Shown: piece by piece, positions 13,651 to 28,164 of the stretch
How the letters are laid out: every line of letters starts with the position of its first letter
Numbering within the stretch: the first letter of the stretch is position 1
Assembly (NCBI GenBank): GCA_947359465.1
Contig: OX375874.1
Span: 102,489,441-102,553,440 of the forward strand
Source: Metellina segmentata
Taxonomy: Eukaryota > Arthropoda > Arachnida > Araneae > Tetragnathidae
Reading direction: 5' to 3'
Length of the DNA: 64,000 bases
Notes under the pieces: generated by a model
What the model was told of the DNA's origin: nothing
The model's input: only the letters and a program-made list of their open reading frames with translations
Database searches by the model: none
Position numbers and translations under genes: made by a program

Positions 13651-16600
13651 ATGAGAACGCTGGACGTTAATGGGTTAACGCCGAGGCCTATTGCTCTACT
13701 TTGGATGACTGTGTGCTTCCATCGTTGTGGCAGTTTTACGGGATGTACCCATGTTACTTCCATGACGACATCGTCAGCTATCATGTTGCGAATTTGTGGG
13801 ATTCTTTCTGGTAATGCCATCTACCGTCGTGCAGAACAAACAATAGTTACCTGAAAATATAAAGATTCTACACGCTCTTTTATCCACTGTCCTCAAATGA
13901 GGACGCTGGACGTTAATGGGTTAACGCCGAGGCCTATTGCTCTATTTTGGATGACTGTGTGCTTCCATCGTTGTGGCAGTTTTACGGGATGTACCCATGT
14001 TACTTCCATGACGACATCGTCAGCTATCATGTTGCGAATTTGTGGTATTCTTTCTGGTAATACCATCTACCGTCGTGCAGAACAAACAATCGTTTCCTGA
14101 AAATATAAAGATTCTACACGCTCTTTTATCCACTGTCCTCAAATGAGGACAATGGACGTTAATGGGTAAACGCCGAGGCCTATTGCTCTACTTTGGATGA
14201 CTGTGTGCTTCCATCGTTGTGGCAGTTTTACGGGATATACCCATGTTACTTCCATGACGACATCGTCATCTATCATGTTGCGAATTTGTGGGATTCTTTC
14301 TGGTAATGCCATCTACCGTCATGCAGTACAAACAATCGTTTCCTGAAAATATAAAGATTCTACACGCTCTTTTATCCACTGTCCTCAAATGAGGACGCTG
14401 GACGTTAATGGGTTAACGCCGAGGCCTATTGCTCTACTTTGGATGACTGTGTGCTTCCATCGTTGTGGCAGTTTTACGGGATGTACCCATGTTACTTCCA
14501 TGACGACATCGTCAGCTATCATGTTGCGAATTTGTGGGATTCTTTCTGGTAATGCCATCTACCGTCGTGCAGAACAAACAATCGTTTCCTGAAAATATAA
14601 AGATTCTACACGCTCTTTTATCCACTGTCCTCAAATGAGGACGCTGGACGTTAATGGGTTGACGCCGAGGCCTATTGCTCTACTTTGGATGACTGTGTGC
14701 TTCCATCGTTGTGGCAGTTTTACGGGATGTACCCATGTTACTTCCATGACGACAACGTCAGCTATCATGTTGCGAATTTGTGGTATTCTTTCTGGTAATA
14801 CCATCTACCGTCATGCAGAACAAACAATCGTTTCCTTAAATTATAAAGATTCTACACGCTCTTTTATCCACTGTCCACAAATGAGAACGCTGGACGTTAA
14901 TGGGTTAACGCCGAGGCCTATTGCTCTACTTTGGATGACTGTGTGCTTCCATCGTTGTGGCAGTTTTACGGGATGTACCCATGTTACTTCCATGACGACA
15001 TCGTCAGCTATCATGTTGCGAATTTGTGGGATTCTTTCTGGTAATGCCATCTACCGTCGTGCAGAACAAACAATAGTTTCCTGAAAATATAAAGATTCTA
15101 CACGCTCTTTTATCCACTGTCCTCAAATGAGGACGCTGGACGTTAATGGGTTAACGCCGAGGCCTATTGCTCTATTTTGGATGACTGTGTGCTTCCATCG
15201 TTGTGGCAGTTTTACGGGATGTACCCATGTTACTTCCATGACGACATCGTCAGCTATCATGTTGCGAATTTGTGGTATTCTTTCTGGTAATACCATCTAC
15301 CGTCGTGCAGAACAAACAATCGTTTCCTGAAAATATAAAGATTCTACACGCTCTTTTATCCACTGTCCTCAAATGAGGACGCTGGACGTTAATGGGTAAA
15401 CGCCGAGGCCTATTGCTCTACTTTGGATGACTGTGTGCTTCCATCGTTGTGGCAGTTTTACGGGATGTACCCATGTTACTTCCATGACGACATCGTCATC
15501 TATCATGTTGCGAATTTGTGGGATTCTTTCTGGTAATACCATCTACCGTCATGCAGAACAAACAATCGTTTCCTTAAAATATAAAGATTCTACACGCTCT
15601 TTTATCCACTGTCCTCAAATGAGAACGCTGGACGTTAATGGGTTAACGCCGAGGCCTATTGCTCTACTTTGGATGACTGTGTGCTTCCATCGTTGTGGCA
15701 GTTTTACGGGATGTACCCATGTTACTTCCATGACGACATCGTCAGCTATCATGTTGCGAATTTGTGGGATTCTTTCTGGTAATGCCATCTACCGTCGTGC
15801 AGAACAAACAATAGTTTCCTGAAAATATAAAGATTCTACACGCTCTTTTATCCACTGTCCTCAAATGAGGACGCTGGACGTTAATGGGTTAACGCCGAGG
15901 CCTATTGCTCTATTTTGGATGACTGTGTGCTTCCATCGTTGTGGCAGTTTTACGGGATGTACCCATGTTACTTCCATGACGACATCGTCAGCTATCATGT
16001 TGCGAATTTGTGGTATTCTTTCTGGTAATACCATCTACCGTCGTGCAGAACAAACAATCGTTTCCTGAAAATATAAAGATTCTACACGCTCTTTTATCCA
16101 CTGTCCTCAAATGAGGACGCTGGACGTTAATGGGTAAACGCCGAGGCCTATTGCTCTACTTTGGATGACTGTGTGCTTCCATCGTTGTGGCAGTTTTACG
16201 GGATGTACCCATGTTACTTCCATGACGACATCGTCATCTATCATGTTGCGAATTTGTGGGATTCTTTCTGGTAATGCCATCTACCGTCATGCAGTACAAA
16301 CAATCGTTTCCTGAAAATATAAAGATTCTACACGCTCTTTTATCCACTGTCCTCAAATGAGGACGCTGGACGTTAATGGGTTAACGCCGAGGCCTATTGC
16401 TCTACTTTGGATGACTGTGTGCTTCCATCGTTGTGGCAGTTTTACGGGATGTACCCATGTTACTTCCATGACGACATCGTCAGCTATCATGTTGCGAATT
16501 TGTGGTATTCTTTCTGGTAATACCATCTACCGTCGTGCAGAACAAACAATCGTTTCCTGAAAATATAAAGATTCTACACGCTCTTTTATCCACTGTCCTC

Positions 16601-17094
16601 AAATGAGGACGCTGGACGTTAATGGGTTAACGCCGAGGCCTATTGCTCTACTTTGGATAACTGTGTGCTTCCATCGTTGTGGCAGTTTTACGGGATGTAC
16701 CCATGTTACTTCCATGACGACATCGTCAGCTATCATGTTGCGAATTTGTGGTATTCTTTCTGGTAATGCCATCTACCGACGTGCAGAACAAACAATTGTT
16801 TCCTGAAAATATAAAGATTCTACACGCTCTTTTATCCACTGTCCTCAAATGAGGACGCTGGACGTTAATGGGTTAACGCCGAGGCCTATTGCTCTATTTT
16901 GGATGACTGTGTGCTTCCATCGTTGTGGCAGTTTTACGGGATGTACCCATGTTACTTCCATGACGACATCGTCAGCTATCATGTTGCGAATTTGTTATAT
17001 TCTTTCTGGTAATACCATCAACCGTCGTGCAGAACAAACAATCGTTTCCTGAAAATATAAAGATTCTACACGCTCTTTTATCCACTGTCCTCAA
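13651..17094 (+). repeat. Higher-order repeat B, clearest copy 2
   Basis: The order of marker units matches the preceding block: the agttacctg end at 13,842, aatggacgtt at 14,143, fused pairs at 14,635-15,084 and 15,427-15,822, the gggtaaacg/catgcagtac unit at 16,111 and ggataactg at 16,603. It departs at 16,849, where the unit carries tttgttatattc and atcaaccg instead of the plain end seen at 13,405. A third, partial round follows from about 18,571 (fused pair at 18,871, ggataactg at 20,047, tttgttatattc at 20,293). Confidence 0.7.
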
Positions 17095-20000
17095 ATGAGG
17101 ACGCTGGACGTTAATGGGTAAACGCCGAGGCCTATTGCTCTACTTTGGATGACTGTGTGCTTCCATCGTTGTGGCAGTTTTACGGGATGTACCCATGTTA
17201 CTTCCATGACGACATCGTCAGCTATCATGTTGCGAATTTGTGGTATTCTTTCTGGTAATACTATCTACCGTCGTGCAGAACAAACAATCGTTTCCTGAAA
17301 ATATAAAGATTCTACACGCTCTTTTATCCACTGTCCTCAAATGAGGACGCTGGACGTTAATGGGTTAACGCCGAGGCCTATTGCTCTACTTTGGATGACT
17401 GTGTGCTTCCATCGTTGTGGCAGTTTTACGAGATGTACCCATGTTACTTCCATGACGACATCGTCAGCTATCATGTTGCGAATTTGTGGTATTCTTTCTG
17501 GTAATGCCATCTACCGTCGTGCAGAACAAACAATAGTTACCTGAAAATATAAAGATTCTACACGCTCTTTTATCCACTGTCCTCAAATGAGGACGCTGGA
17601 CGTTAATGGGTAAACGCCGAGGCCTATTGCTCTACTTTGGATGACTGTGTGCTTCCATCGTTGTGGCAGTTTTACGGGATGTACCCATGTTACTTCCATG
17701 ACGACATCGTCAGCTATCATGTTGCGAATTTGTGGTATTCTTTCTGGTAATACCATCTACCGTCGTGCAGAACAAACAATCGTTTCCTGAAAATATAAAG
17801 ATTCTACACGCTCTTTTATCCACTGTCCTCAAATGAGGACGCTGGACGTTAATGGGTTAACGCCGAGGCCTATTGCTCTATTTTGGATGACTGTGTGCTT
17901 CCATCGTTGTGGCAGTTTTACGGGATGTACCCATGTTACTTCCATGACGACATCGTCAGCTATCATGTTGCGAATTTGTGGTATTCTTTCTGGTAATACC
18001 ATCTACCGTCGTGCAGAACAAACAATCGTTTCCTGAAAATATAAAGATTCTACACGCTCTTTTATCCACTGTCCTCAAATGAGGACGCTGGACGTTAATG
18101 GGTAAACGCCGAGGCCTATTGCTCTACTTTGGATGACTGTGTGCTTCCATCGTTGTGGCAGTTTTACGGGATGTACCCATGTTACTTCCATGACGACATC
18201 GTCATCTATCATGTTGCGAATTTGTGGGATTCTTTCTGGTAATACCATCTACCGTCATGCAGAACAAACAATCGTTTCCTTAAAATATAAAGATTCTACA
18301 CGCTCTTTTATCCACTGTCCTCAAATGAGAACGCTGGACGTTAATGGGTTAACGCCGAGGCCTATTGCTCTACTTTGGATGACTGTGTGCTTCCATCGTT
18401 GTGGCAGTTTTACGGGATGTACCCATGTTACTTCCATGACGACATCGTCAGCTATCATGTTGCGAATTTGTGGGATTCTTTCTGGTAATGCCATCTACCG
18501 TCGTGCAGAACAAACAATAGTTTCCTGAAAATATAAAGATTCTACACGCTCTTTTATCCACTGTCCTCAAATGAGGACGCTGGACGTTAATGGGTTAACG
18601 CCGAGGCCTATTGCTCTATTTTGGATGACTGTGTGCTTCCATCGTTGTGGCAGTTTTACGGGATGTACCCATGTTACTTCCATGACGACATCGTCAGCTA
18701 TCATGTTGCGAATTTGTGGTATTCTTTCTGGTAATACCATCTACCGTCGTGCAGAACAAACAATCGTTTCCTGAAAATATAAAGATTCTACACGCTCTTT
18801 TATCCACTGTCCTCAAATGAGGACGCTGGACGTTAATGGGTAAACGCCGAGGCCTATTGCTCTACTTTGGATGACTGTGTGCTTCCATCGTTGTGGCAGT
18901 TTTACGGGATGTACCCATGTTACTTCCATGACGACATCGTCATCTATCATGTTGCGAATTTGTGGGATTCTTTCTGGTAATACCATCTACCGTCATGCAG
19001 AACAAACAATCGTTTCCTTAAAATATAAAGATTCTACACGCTCTTTTATGCACTGTCCTCAAATGAGAACGCTGGACGTTAATGGGTTAACGCCGAGGCC
19101 TATTGCTCTACTTTGGATGACTGTGTGCTTCCATCGTTGTGGCAGTTTTACGGGATGTACCCATGTTACTTCCATGACGACATCGTCAGCTATCATGTTG
19201 CGAATTTGTGGGATTCTTTCTGGTAATGCCATCTACCGTCGTGCAGAACAAACAATAGTTTCCTGAAAATATAAAGATTCTACACGCTCTTTTATCCACT
19301 GTCCTCAAATGAGGACGCTGGACGTTAATGGGTTAACGCCGAGGCCTATTGCTCTATTTTGGATGACTGTGTGCTTCCATCGTTGTGGCAGTTTTACGGG
19401 ATGTACCCATGTTACTTCCATGACGACATCGTCAGCTATCATGTTGCGAATTTGTGGTATTCTTTCTGGTAATACCATCTACCGTCGTGCAGAACAAACA
19501 ATCGTTTCCTGAAAATATAAAGATTCTACACGCTCTTTTATCCACTGTCCTCAAATGAGGACGCTGGACGTTAATGGGTAAACGCCGAGGCCTATTGCTC
19601 TACTTTGGATGACTGTGTGCTTCCATCGTTGTGGCAGTTTTACGGGATGTACCCATGTTACTTCCATGACGACATCGTCATCTATCATGTTGCGAATTTG
19701 TGGGATTCTTTCTGGTAATGCCATCTACCGTCATGCAGTACAAACAATCGTTTCCTGAAAATATAAAGATTCTACACGCTCTTTTATCCACTGTCCTCAA
19801 ATGAGGACGCTGGACGTTAATGGGTTAACGCCGAGGCCTATTGCTCTACTTTGGATGACTGTGTGCTTCCATCGTTGTGGCAGTTTTACGGGATGTACCC
19901 ATGTTACTTCCATGACGACATCGTCAGCTATCATGTTGCGAATTTGTGGTATTCTTTCTGGTAATACCATCTACCGTCGTGCAGAACAAACAATCGTTTC

Positions 20001-22998
20001 CTGAAAATATAAAGATTCTACACGCTCTTTTATCCACTGTCCTCAAATGAGGACGCTGGACGTTAATGGGTTAACGCCGAGGCCTATTGCTCTACTTTGG
20101 ATAACTGTGTGCTTCCATCGTTGTGGCAGTTTTACGGGATGTACCCATGTTACTTCCATGACGACATCGTCAGCTATCATGTTGCGAATTTGTGGTATTC
20201 TTTCTGGTAATGCCATCTACCGACGTGCAGAACAAACAATTGTTTCCTGAAAATATAAAGATTCTACACGCTCTTTTATCCACTGTCCTCAAATGAGGAC
20301 GCTGGACGTTAATGGGTTAACGCCGAGGCCTATTGCTCTATTTTGGATGACTGTGTGCTTCCATCGTTGTGGCAGTTTTACGGGATGTACCCATTGTACT
20401 TCCATGACGACATCGTCAGCTATCATGTTGCGAATTTGTTATATTCTTTCTGGTAATACCATCAACCGTCGTGCAGAACAAACAATCGTTTCCTGAAAAT
20501 ATAAAGATTCTACACGCTCTTTTATCCACTGTCCTCAAATGAGGACGCTGGACGTTAATGGGTAAACGCCGAGGCCTATTGCTCTACTTTGGATGACTGT
20601 GTGCTTCCATCGTTGTGGCAGTTTTACGGGATGTACCCATGTTACTTCCATGACGACATCGTCAGCTATCATGTTGCGAATTTGTGGTATTCTTTCTGGT
20701 AATACCATCTACCGTCGTGCAGAACAAACAATCGTTTCCTGAAAATATAAAGATTCTACACGCTCTTTTATCCACTGTCCTCAAATGAGGACGCTGGACG
20801 TTAATGGGTTAACGCCGAGGCCTATTGCTCTACTTTGGATGACTGTGTGCTTCCATCGTTGTGGCAGTTTTACGAGATGTACCCATGTTACTTCCATGAC
20901 GACATCGTCAGCTATCATGTTGCGAATTTGTGGTATTCTTTCTGGTAATACCATCTACCGACGTGCAGAACAAACAATTGTTTCCTGAAAATATAAAGAT
21001 TCTACAGGCTCTTTTATCCACTGTCCTCAAATGAGGACGCTGGACGTTAATGGGTTAACGCCGAGGCCTATTGCTCTACTTTGGATGACTGTGTGCTTCC
21101 ATCGTTGTGGCAGTTTTACGGGATGTACCCATGTTACTTCCATGACGACATCGTCAGCTATCATGTTGCGAATTTGTGGTATTCTTTCTGGTAATACCAT
21201 CTACCGTCGTGCAGAACAAACAATCGTTTCCTGAAAATATAAAGATTTTACACGCTCTTTTATCCACTGTCCTCAAATGAGGACGCTGGACGTTAATGGG
21301 TTAACGCCGAGGCCTATTGCTCTACTTTGGATGACTGTGTGCTTCCATCGTTGTGGCAGTTTTACGGGATGTACCCATGTTACTTCCATGACGACATCGT
21401 CAGCTATCATGTTGCGAATTTGTGGGATTCTTTCTGGTAATGCCATCTACCGTCGTGCAGAACAAACAATTGTTTTCTGAAAATATAAAGATTCTACACG
21501 CTCTTTTATCCACTGTCCTCAAATGAGGACGCTGGACGTTAATGGGTTAACGCCGAGGCCTATTGCTCTATTTTGGATGACTGTGTGCTTCCATCGTTGT
21601 GGCAGTTTTACGGGATGTACCCATGTTACTTCCATGACGACATCGTCAGCTATCATGTTGCGAATTTGTGGTATTCTTTCTGGTAATACCATCTACCGTC
21701 GTGCAGAACAAACAATCGTTTCCTGAAAATATAAAGATTCTACACGCTCTTTTATCCACTGTCCTCAAATGAGGACGCTGGACGTTAATGGGTAAACGCC
21801 GAGGCCTATTGCTCTACTTTGGATGACTGTGTGCTTCCATCGTTGTGGCAGTTTTACGGGATGTACCCATGTTACTTCCATGACGACATCGTCAGCTATC
21901 ATGTTGCGAATTTGTGGTATTCTTTCTGGTAATACCATCTACCGTCGTGCAGAACAAACAATCGTTTCCTGAAAATATAAAGATTCTACACGCTCTTTTA
22001 TCCACTGTCCTCAAATGAGGACGCTGGACGTTAATGGGTTAACGCCGAGGCCTATTGCTCTACTTTGGATGACTGTGTGCTTCCATCGTTGTGGCAGTTT
22101 TACCTGATGTACCCATGTTACTTCCATGACGACATCGTCAGCTATCATGTTGCGAATTTGTGGTATTCTTTCTGGTAATGCCATTTACCGACGTGCAGAA
22201 CAAACAATTGTTTCCTGAAAATATAAAGATTCTACACGCTCTTTTATCCACTGTCCTCAAATGAGGACGCTGGACGTTAATGGGTTAACGCCGAGGCCTA
22301 TTGCTCTATTTTGGATGACTGTGTGCTTCCATCGTTGTGGCAGTTTTACGGGATGTACCCATGTTACTTCCATGACGACATCGTCAGCTATCATGTTGCG
22401 AATTTGTGGTATTCTTTCTGGTAATACCATCTACCGTCGTGCAGTACAAACAATCGTTTCCTGAAAATATAAAGATTCTACACGCTCTTTTATCCACTGT
22501 CCTCAAATGAGGACGCTGGACGTTAATGGGTTACCGCCGAGGCCTATTGCTCTACTTTGGATGACTGTGTGCTTCCATCGTTGTGGCAGTTTTACGGGAT
22601 GTACCCATGTTACTTCCATGACGACATCGTCAGCTATCATGTTGCGAATTTGTGGGATTCTTTCTGGTAATACCATCCACCGTCATGCAGAACAAACAAT
22701 CGTTTCCTTAAAATATAAAGATTCTACACGCTCTTTTATCCACTGTCCTCAAATGAGAACGCTGGACGTTAATGGGTTAACGCCGAGGCCTATTGCTCTA
22801 CTTTGGATGACTGTGTGCTTCCATCGTTGTGGCAGTTTTACGGGATGTACCCATGTTACTTCCATGACGACATCGTCAGCTATCATGTTGCGAATTTGTG
22901 GGATTCTTTCTGGTAATGCCATCTACCGTCGTGCAGAACAAACAATAGTTTCCTGAAAATATAAAGATTCTACACGCTCTTTTATCCACTGTCCTCAA

Positions 22999-25900
22999 AT
23001 GAGGACGCTGGACGTTAATGGGTTAACGCCGAGGCCTATTGCTCTACTTTGGATGACTGTGTGCTTCCATCGTTGTGGCAGTTTTACGGGATGTACCCAT
23101 GTTACTTCCATGACGACATCGTCAGCTATCATGTTGCGAATTTGTGGTATTCTTTCTGGTAATACCATCTACCGTCGTGCAGAACAAACAATCGTTTCCT
23201 GAAAATATAAAGATACTACACGCTCTTTTATCCACTGTCCTCAAATGAGGACGCTGGACGTTAATGGGTTAACGCCGAGGCCTATTGCTCTACTTTGGAT
23301 AACTGTGTGCTTCCATCGTTGTGGCAGTTTTACGGGATGTACCCATGTTACTTCCATGACGACATCGTCAGCTATCATGTTGCGAATTTGTGGTATTCTT
23401 TCTGGTAATGCCATCTACCGACGTGCAGAACAAACAATTGTTTCCTGAAAATATAAAGATTCTACACGCTCTTTTATCCACTGTCCTCAAATGAGGACGC
23501 TGGACGTTAATGGGTTAACGCCGAGGCCTATTGCTCTATTTTGGATGACTGTGTGCTTCCATCGTTGTGGCAGTTTTACGGGATGTACCCATGTTACTTC
23601 CATGACGACATCGTCAGCTATCATGTTGCGAATTTGTGGTATTCTTTCTGGTAATACCATCAACCGTCGTGCAGAACAAACAATCGTTTCCTGAAAATAT
23701 AAAGATTCTACACGCTCTTTTATCCACTGTCCTCAAATGAGGACGCTGGACGTTAATGGGTAAACGCCGAGGCCTATTGCTCTACTTTGGATGACTGTGT
23801 GCTTCCATCGTTGTGGCAGTTTTACGGGATGTACCCATGTTACTTCCATGACGACATCGTCAGCTATCATGTTGCGAATTTGTGGTATTCTTTCTGGTAA
23901 TACCATCTACCGTCGTGCAGAACAAACAATCGTTTCCTGAAAATATAAAGATTCTACACGCTCTTTTATCCACTGTCCTCAAATGAGGACGCTGGACGTT
24001 AATGGGTAAACGCCGAGGCCTATTGCTCTACTTTGGATGACTGTGTGCTTCCATCGTTGTGGCAGTTTTACGGGATGTACCCATGTTACTTCCATGACGA
24101 CATCGTCATCTATCATGTTGCGAATTTGTGGGATTCTTTCTGGTAATGCCATCTACCGTCATGCAGTACAAACAATCGTTTCCTGAAAATATAAAGATTC
24201 TACACGCTCTTTTATCCACTGTCCTCAAATGAGGACGCTGGACGTTAATGGGTTAACGCCGAGGCCTATTGCTCTACTTTGGATGACTGTGTGCTTCCAT
24301 CGTTGTGGCAGTTTTACGGGATGTACCCATGTTACTTCCATGACGACATCGTCAGCTATCATGTTGCGAATTTGTGGTATTCTTTCTGGTAATACCATCT
24401 ACCGTCGTGCAGAACAAACAATCGTTTCCTGAAAATATAAAGATTCTACACGCTCTTTTATCCACTGTCCTCAAATGAGGACGCTGGACGTTAATGGGTT
24501 AACGCCGAGGCCTATTGCTCTACTTTGGATAACTGTGTGCTTCCATCGTTGTGGCAGTTTTACCTGATGTACCCATGTTACTTCCATGACGACATCGTCA
24601 GCTATCATGTTGCGAATTTGTGGTATTCTTTCTGGTAATGCCATTTACCGACGTGCAGAACAAACAATTGTTTCCTGAAAATATAAAGATTCTACACGCT
24701 CTTTTATCCACTGTCCTCAAATGAGGACGCTGGACGTTAATGGGTTAACGCCGAGGCCTATTGCTCTATTTTGGATGACTGTGTGCTTCCATCGTTGTGG
24801 CAGTTTTACGGGATGTACCCATGTTACTTCCATGACGACATCGTCAGCTATCATGTTGCGAATTTGTGGTATTCTTTCTGGTAATACCATCAACCGTCGT
24901 GCAGAACAAACAATCGTTTCCTGAAAATATAAAGATTCTACACGCTCTTTTATCCACTGTCCTCAAATGAGGACGCTGGACGTTAATGGGTAAACGCCGA
25001 GGCCTATTGCTCTACTTTGGATGACTGTGTGCTTCCATCGTTGTGGCAGTTTTACGGGATGTACCCATGTTACTTCCATGACGACATCGTCAGCTATCAT
25101 GTTGCGAATTTGTGGGATTCTTTCTGGTAATGCCATCTACCGTCGTGCAGAACAAACAATAGTTTCCTGAAAATATAAAGATTCTACACGCTCTTTTATC
25201 CACTGTCCTCAAATGAGGACGCTGGACGTTAATGGGTTAACGCCGAGGCCTATTGCTCTACTTTGGATGACTGTGTGCTTCCATCGTTGTGGCAGTTTTA
25301 CGGGATGTACCCATGTTACTTCCATGACGACATCGTCAGCTATCATGTTGCGAATTTGTGGTATTCTTTCTGGTAATACCATCTACCGTCGTGCAGAACA
25401 AACAATCGTTTCCTGAAAATATAAAGATACTACACGCTCTTTTATCCACTGTCCTCAAATGAGGACGCTGGACGTTAATGGGTTAACGCCGAGGCCTATT
25501 GCTCTACTTTGGATAACTGTGTGCTTCCATCGTTGTGGCAGTTTTACGGGATGTACCCATGTTACTTCCATGACGACATCGTCAGCTATCATGTTGCGAA
25601 TTTGTGGTATTCTTTCTGGTAATGCCATCTACCGACGTGCAGAACAAACAATTGTTTCCTGAAAATATAAAGATTCTACACGCTCTTTTATCCACTGTCC
25701 TCAAATGAGGACGCTGGACGTTAATGGGTTAACGCCGAGGCCTATTGCTCTATTTTGGATGACTGTGTGCTTCCATCGTTGTGGCAGTTTTACGGGATGT
25801 ACCCATGTTACTTCCATGACGACATCGTCAGCTATCATGTTGCGAATTTGTGGTATTCTTTCTGGTAATACCATCAACCGTCGTGCAGAACAAACAATCG

Positions 25901-28164
25901 TTTCCTGAAAATATAAAGATTCTACACGCTCTTTTATCCACTGTCCTCAAATGAGGACGCTGGACGTTAATGGGTAAACGCCGAGGCCTATTGCTCTACT
26001 TTGGATGACTGTGTGCTTCCATCGTTGTGGCAGTTTTACGGGATGTACCCATGTTACTTCCATGACGACATCGTCAGCTATCATGTTGCGAATTTGTGGT
26101 ATTCTTTCTGGTAATACCATCTACCGTCGTGCAGAACAAACAATCGTTTCCTGAAAATATAAAGATTCTACACGCTCTTTTATCCACTGTCCTCAAATGA
26201 GGACGCTGGACGTTAATGGGTAAACGCCGAGGCCTATTGCTCTACTTTGGATGACTGTGTGCTTCCATCGTTGTGGCAGTTTTACGGGATGTACCCATGT
26301 TACTTCCATGACGACATCGTCATCTATCATGTTGCGAATTTGTGGGATTCTTTCTGGTAATGCCATCTACCGTCATGCAGTACAAACAATCGTTTCCTGA
26401 AAATATAAAGATTCTACACGCTCTTTTATCCACTGTCCTCAAATGAGGACGCTGGACGTTAATGGGTTAACGCCGAGGCCTATTGCTCTACTTTGGATGA
26501 CTGTGTGCTTCCATCGTTGTGGCAGTTTTACGGGATGTACCCATGTTACTTCCATGACGACATCGTCAGCTATCATGTTGCGAATTTGTGGTATTCTTTC
26601 TGGTAATACCATCTACCGTCGTGCAGAACAAACAATCGTTTCCTGAAAATATAAAGATTCTACACGCTCTTTTATCCACTGTCCTCAAATGAGGACGCTG
26701 GACGTTAATGGGTTAACGCCGAGGCCTATTGCTCTACTTTGGATAACTGTGTGCTTCCATCGTTGTGGCAGTTTTACCTGATGTACCCATGTTACTTCCA
26801 TGACGACATCGTCAGCTATCATGTTGCGAATTTGTGGTATTCTTTCTGGTAATGCCATTTACCGACGTGCAGAACAAACAATTGTTTCCTGAAAATATAA
26901 AGATTCTACACGCTCTTTTATCCACTGTCCTCAAATGAGGACGCTGGACGTTAATGGGTTAACGCCGAGGCCTATTGCTCTATTTTGGATGACTGTGTGC
27001 TTCCATCGTTGTGGCAGTTTTACGGGATGTACCCATGTTACTTCCATGACGACATCGTCAGCTATCATGTTGCGAATTTGTGGTATTCTTTCTGGTAATA
27101 CCATCAACCGTCGTGCAGAACAAACAATCGTTTCCTGAAAATATAAAGATTCTACACGCTCTTTTATCCACTGTCCTCAAATGAGGACGCTGGACGTTAA
27201 TGGGTAAACGCCGAGGCCTATTGCTCTACTTTGGATGACTGTGTGCTTCCATCGTTGTGGCAGTTTTACGGGATGTACCCATGTTACTTCCATGACGACA
27301 TCGTCAGCTATCATGTTGCGAATTTGTGGTATTCTTTCTGGTAATACCATCTACCGTCGTGCAGAACAAACAATCGTTTCCTGAAAATATAAAGATTCTA
27401 CACGCTCTTTTATCCACTGTCCTCAAATGAGGACGCTGGACGTTAATGGGTAAACGCCGAGGCCTATTGCTCTACTTTGGATGACTGTGTGCTTCCATCG
27501 TTGTGGCAGTTTTACGGGATGTACCCATGTTACTTCCATGACGACATCGTCATCTATCATGTTGCGAATTTGTGGGATTCTTTCTGGTAATGCCATCTAC
27601 CGTCATGCAGTACAAACAATCGTTTCCTGAAAATATAAAGATTCTACACGCTCTTTTATCCACTGTCCTCAAATGAGGACGCTGGACGTTAATGGGTTAA
27701 CGCCGAGGCCTATTGCTCTACTTTGGATGACTGTGTGCTTCCATCGTTGTGGCAGTTTTACGGGATGTACCCATGTTACTTCCATGACGACATCGTCAGC
27801 TATCATGTTGCGAATTTGTGGTATTCTTTCTGGTAATACCATCTACCGTCGTGCAGAACAAACAATCGTTTCCTGAAAATATAAAGATTCTACACGCTCT
27901 TTTATCCACTGTCCTCAAATGAGGACGCTGGACGTTAATGGGTTAACGCCGAGGCCTATTGCTCTACTTTGGATAACTGTGTGCTTCCATCGTTGTGGCA
28001 GTTTTACCTGATGTACCCATGTTACTTCCATGACGACATCGTCAGCTATCATGTTGCGAATTTGTGGTATTCTTTCTGGTAATGCCATTTACCGACGTGC
28101 AGAACAAACAATTGTTTCCTGAAAATATAAAGATTCTACACGCTCTTTTATCCACTGTCCTCAA
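22999..28164 (+). repeat. Satellite domain C, nested 9- and 5-monomer higher-order repeats
   Basis: Units with agatactaca at their 3' flank occur at 22,999 and 25,213, 2,214 bp (9 monomers) apart, and the units between them repeat in order (ggataactg, atcaaccg, gggtaaacg, gggtaaacg with catgcagtac, and so on). Inside this a 5-monomer block recurs. The gggtaaacg/catgcagtac unit appears at 23,983, 26,197 and 27,427. The acctgatg unit appears at 24,475, 26,689 and 27,919; the last two are 1,230 bp (5 monomers) apart. This points to a recent tandem duplication of five monomers inside an older 9-monomer period. Confidence 0.7.

Larger units (their letters stand above)
9223..22014 (+). repeat. Satellite domain B, built on a second 14-monomer higher-order repeat
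   Basis: This domain is marked by units whose end reads cgtttccttaaaat or cctTAAAtt instead of cctgaaaat, which removes the usual stop and fuses two unit ORFs. Unit sets repeat at 3,444 bp: the fused pair at 11,191 recurs at 14,635; aatggacgtt with gggatatacc at 10,699 recurs at 14,143; ggataactg at 13,159 recurs at 16,603 and 20,047; agttacctg at 10,207-10,410 recurs in the unit ending at 13,854; tttgttatattc with atcaaccg at 16,849 recurs at 20,293. The order is the same within each set, with local substitutions such as the unit at 13,405. This HOR has the same monomer number as HOR A but different monomer types. Confidence 0.75.

Noticed and set aside
9399..15050. Minus-strand ORFs of 69-79 residues inside the satellite
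   Set aside because: They appear only where domain B variants remove a stop on the opposite strand. They are by-products of the same repeat.
9223..22956. Longer ORFs of 131 and 149 residues in domain B
   Set aside because: They result from one base change that turns the unit stop TGA into TTA and so fuses two satellite frames.
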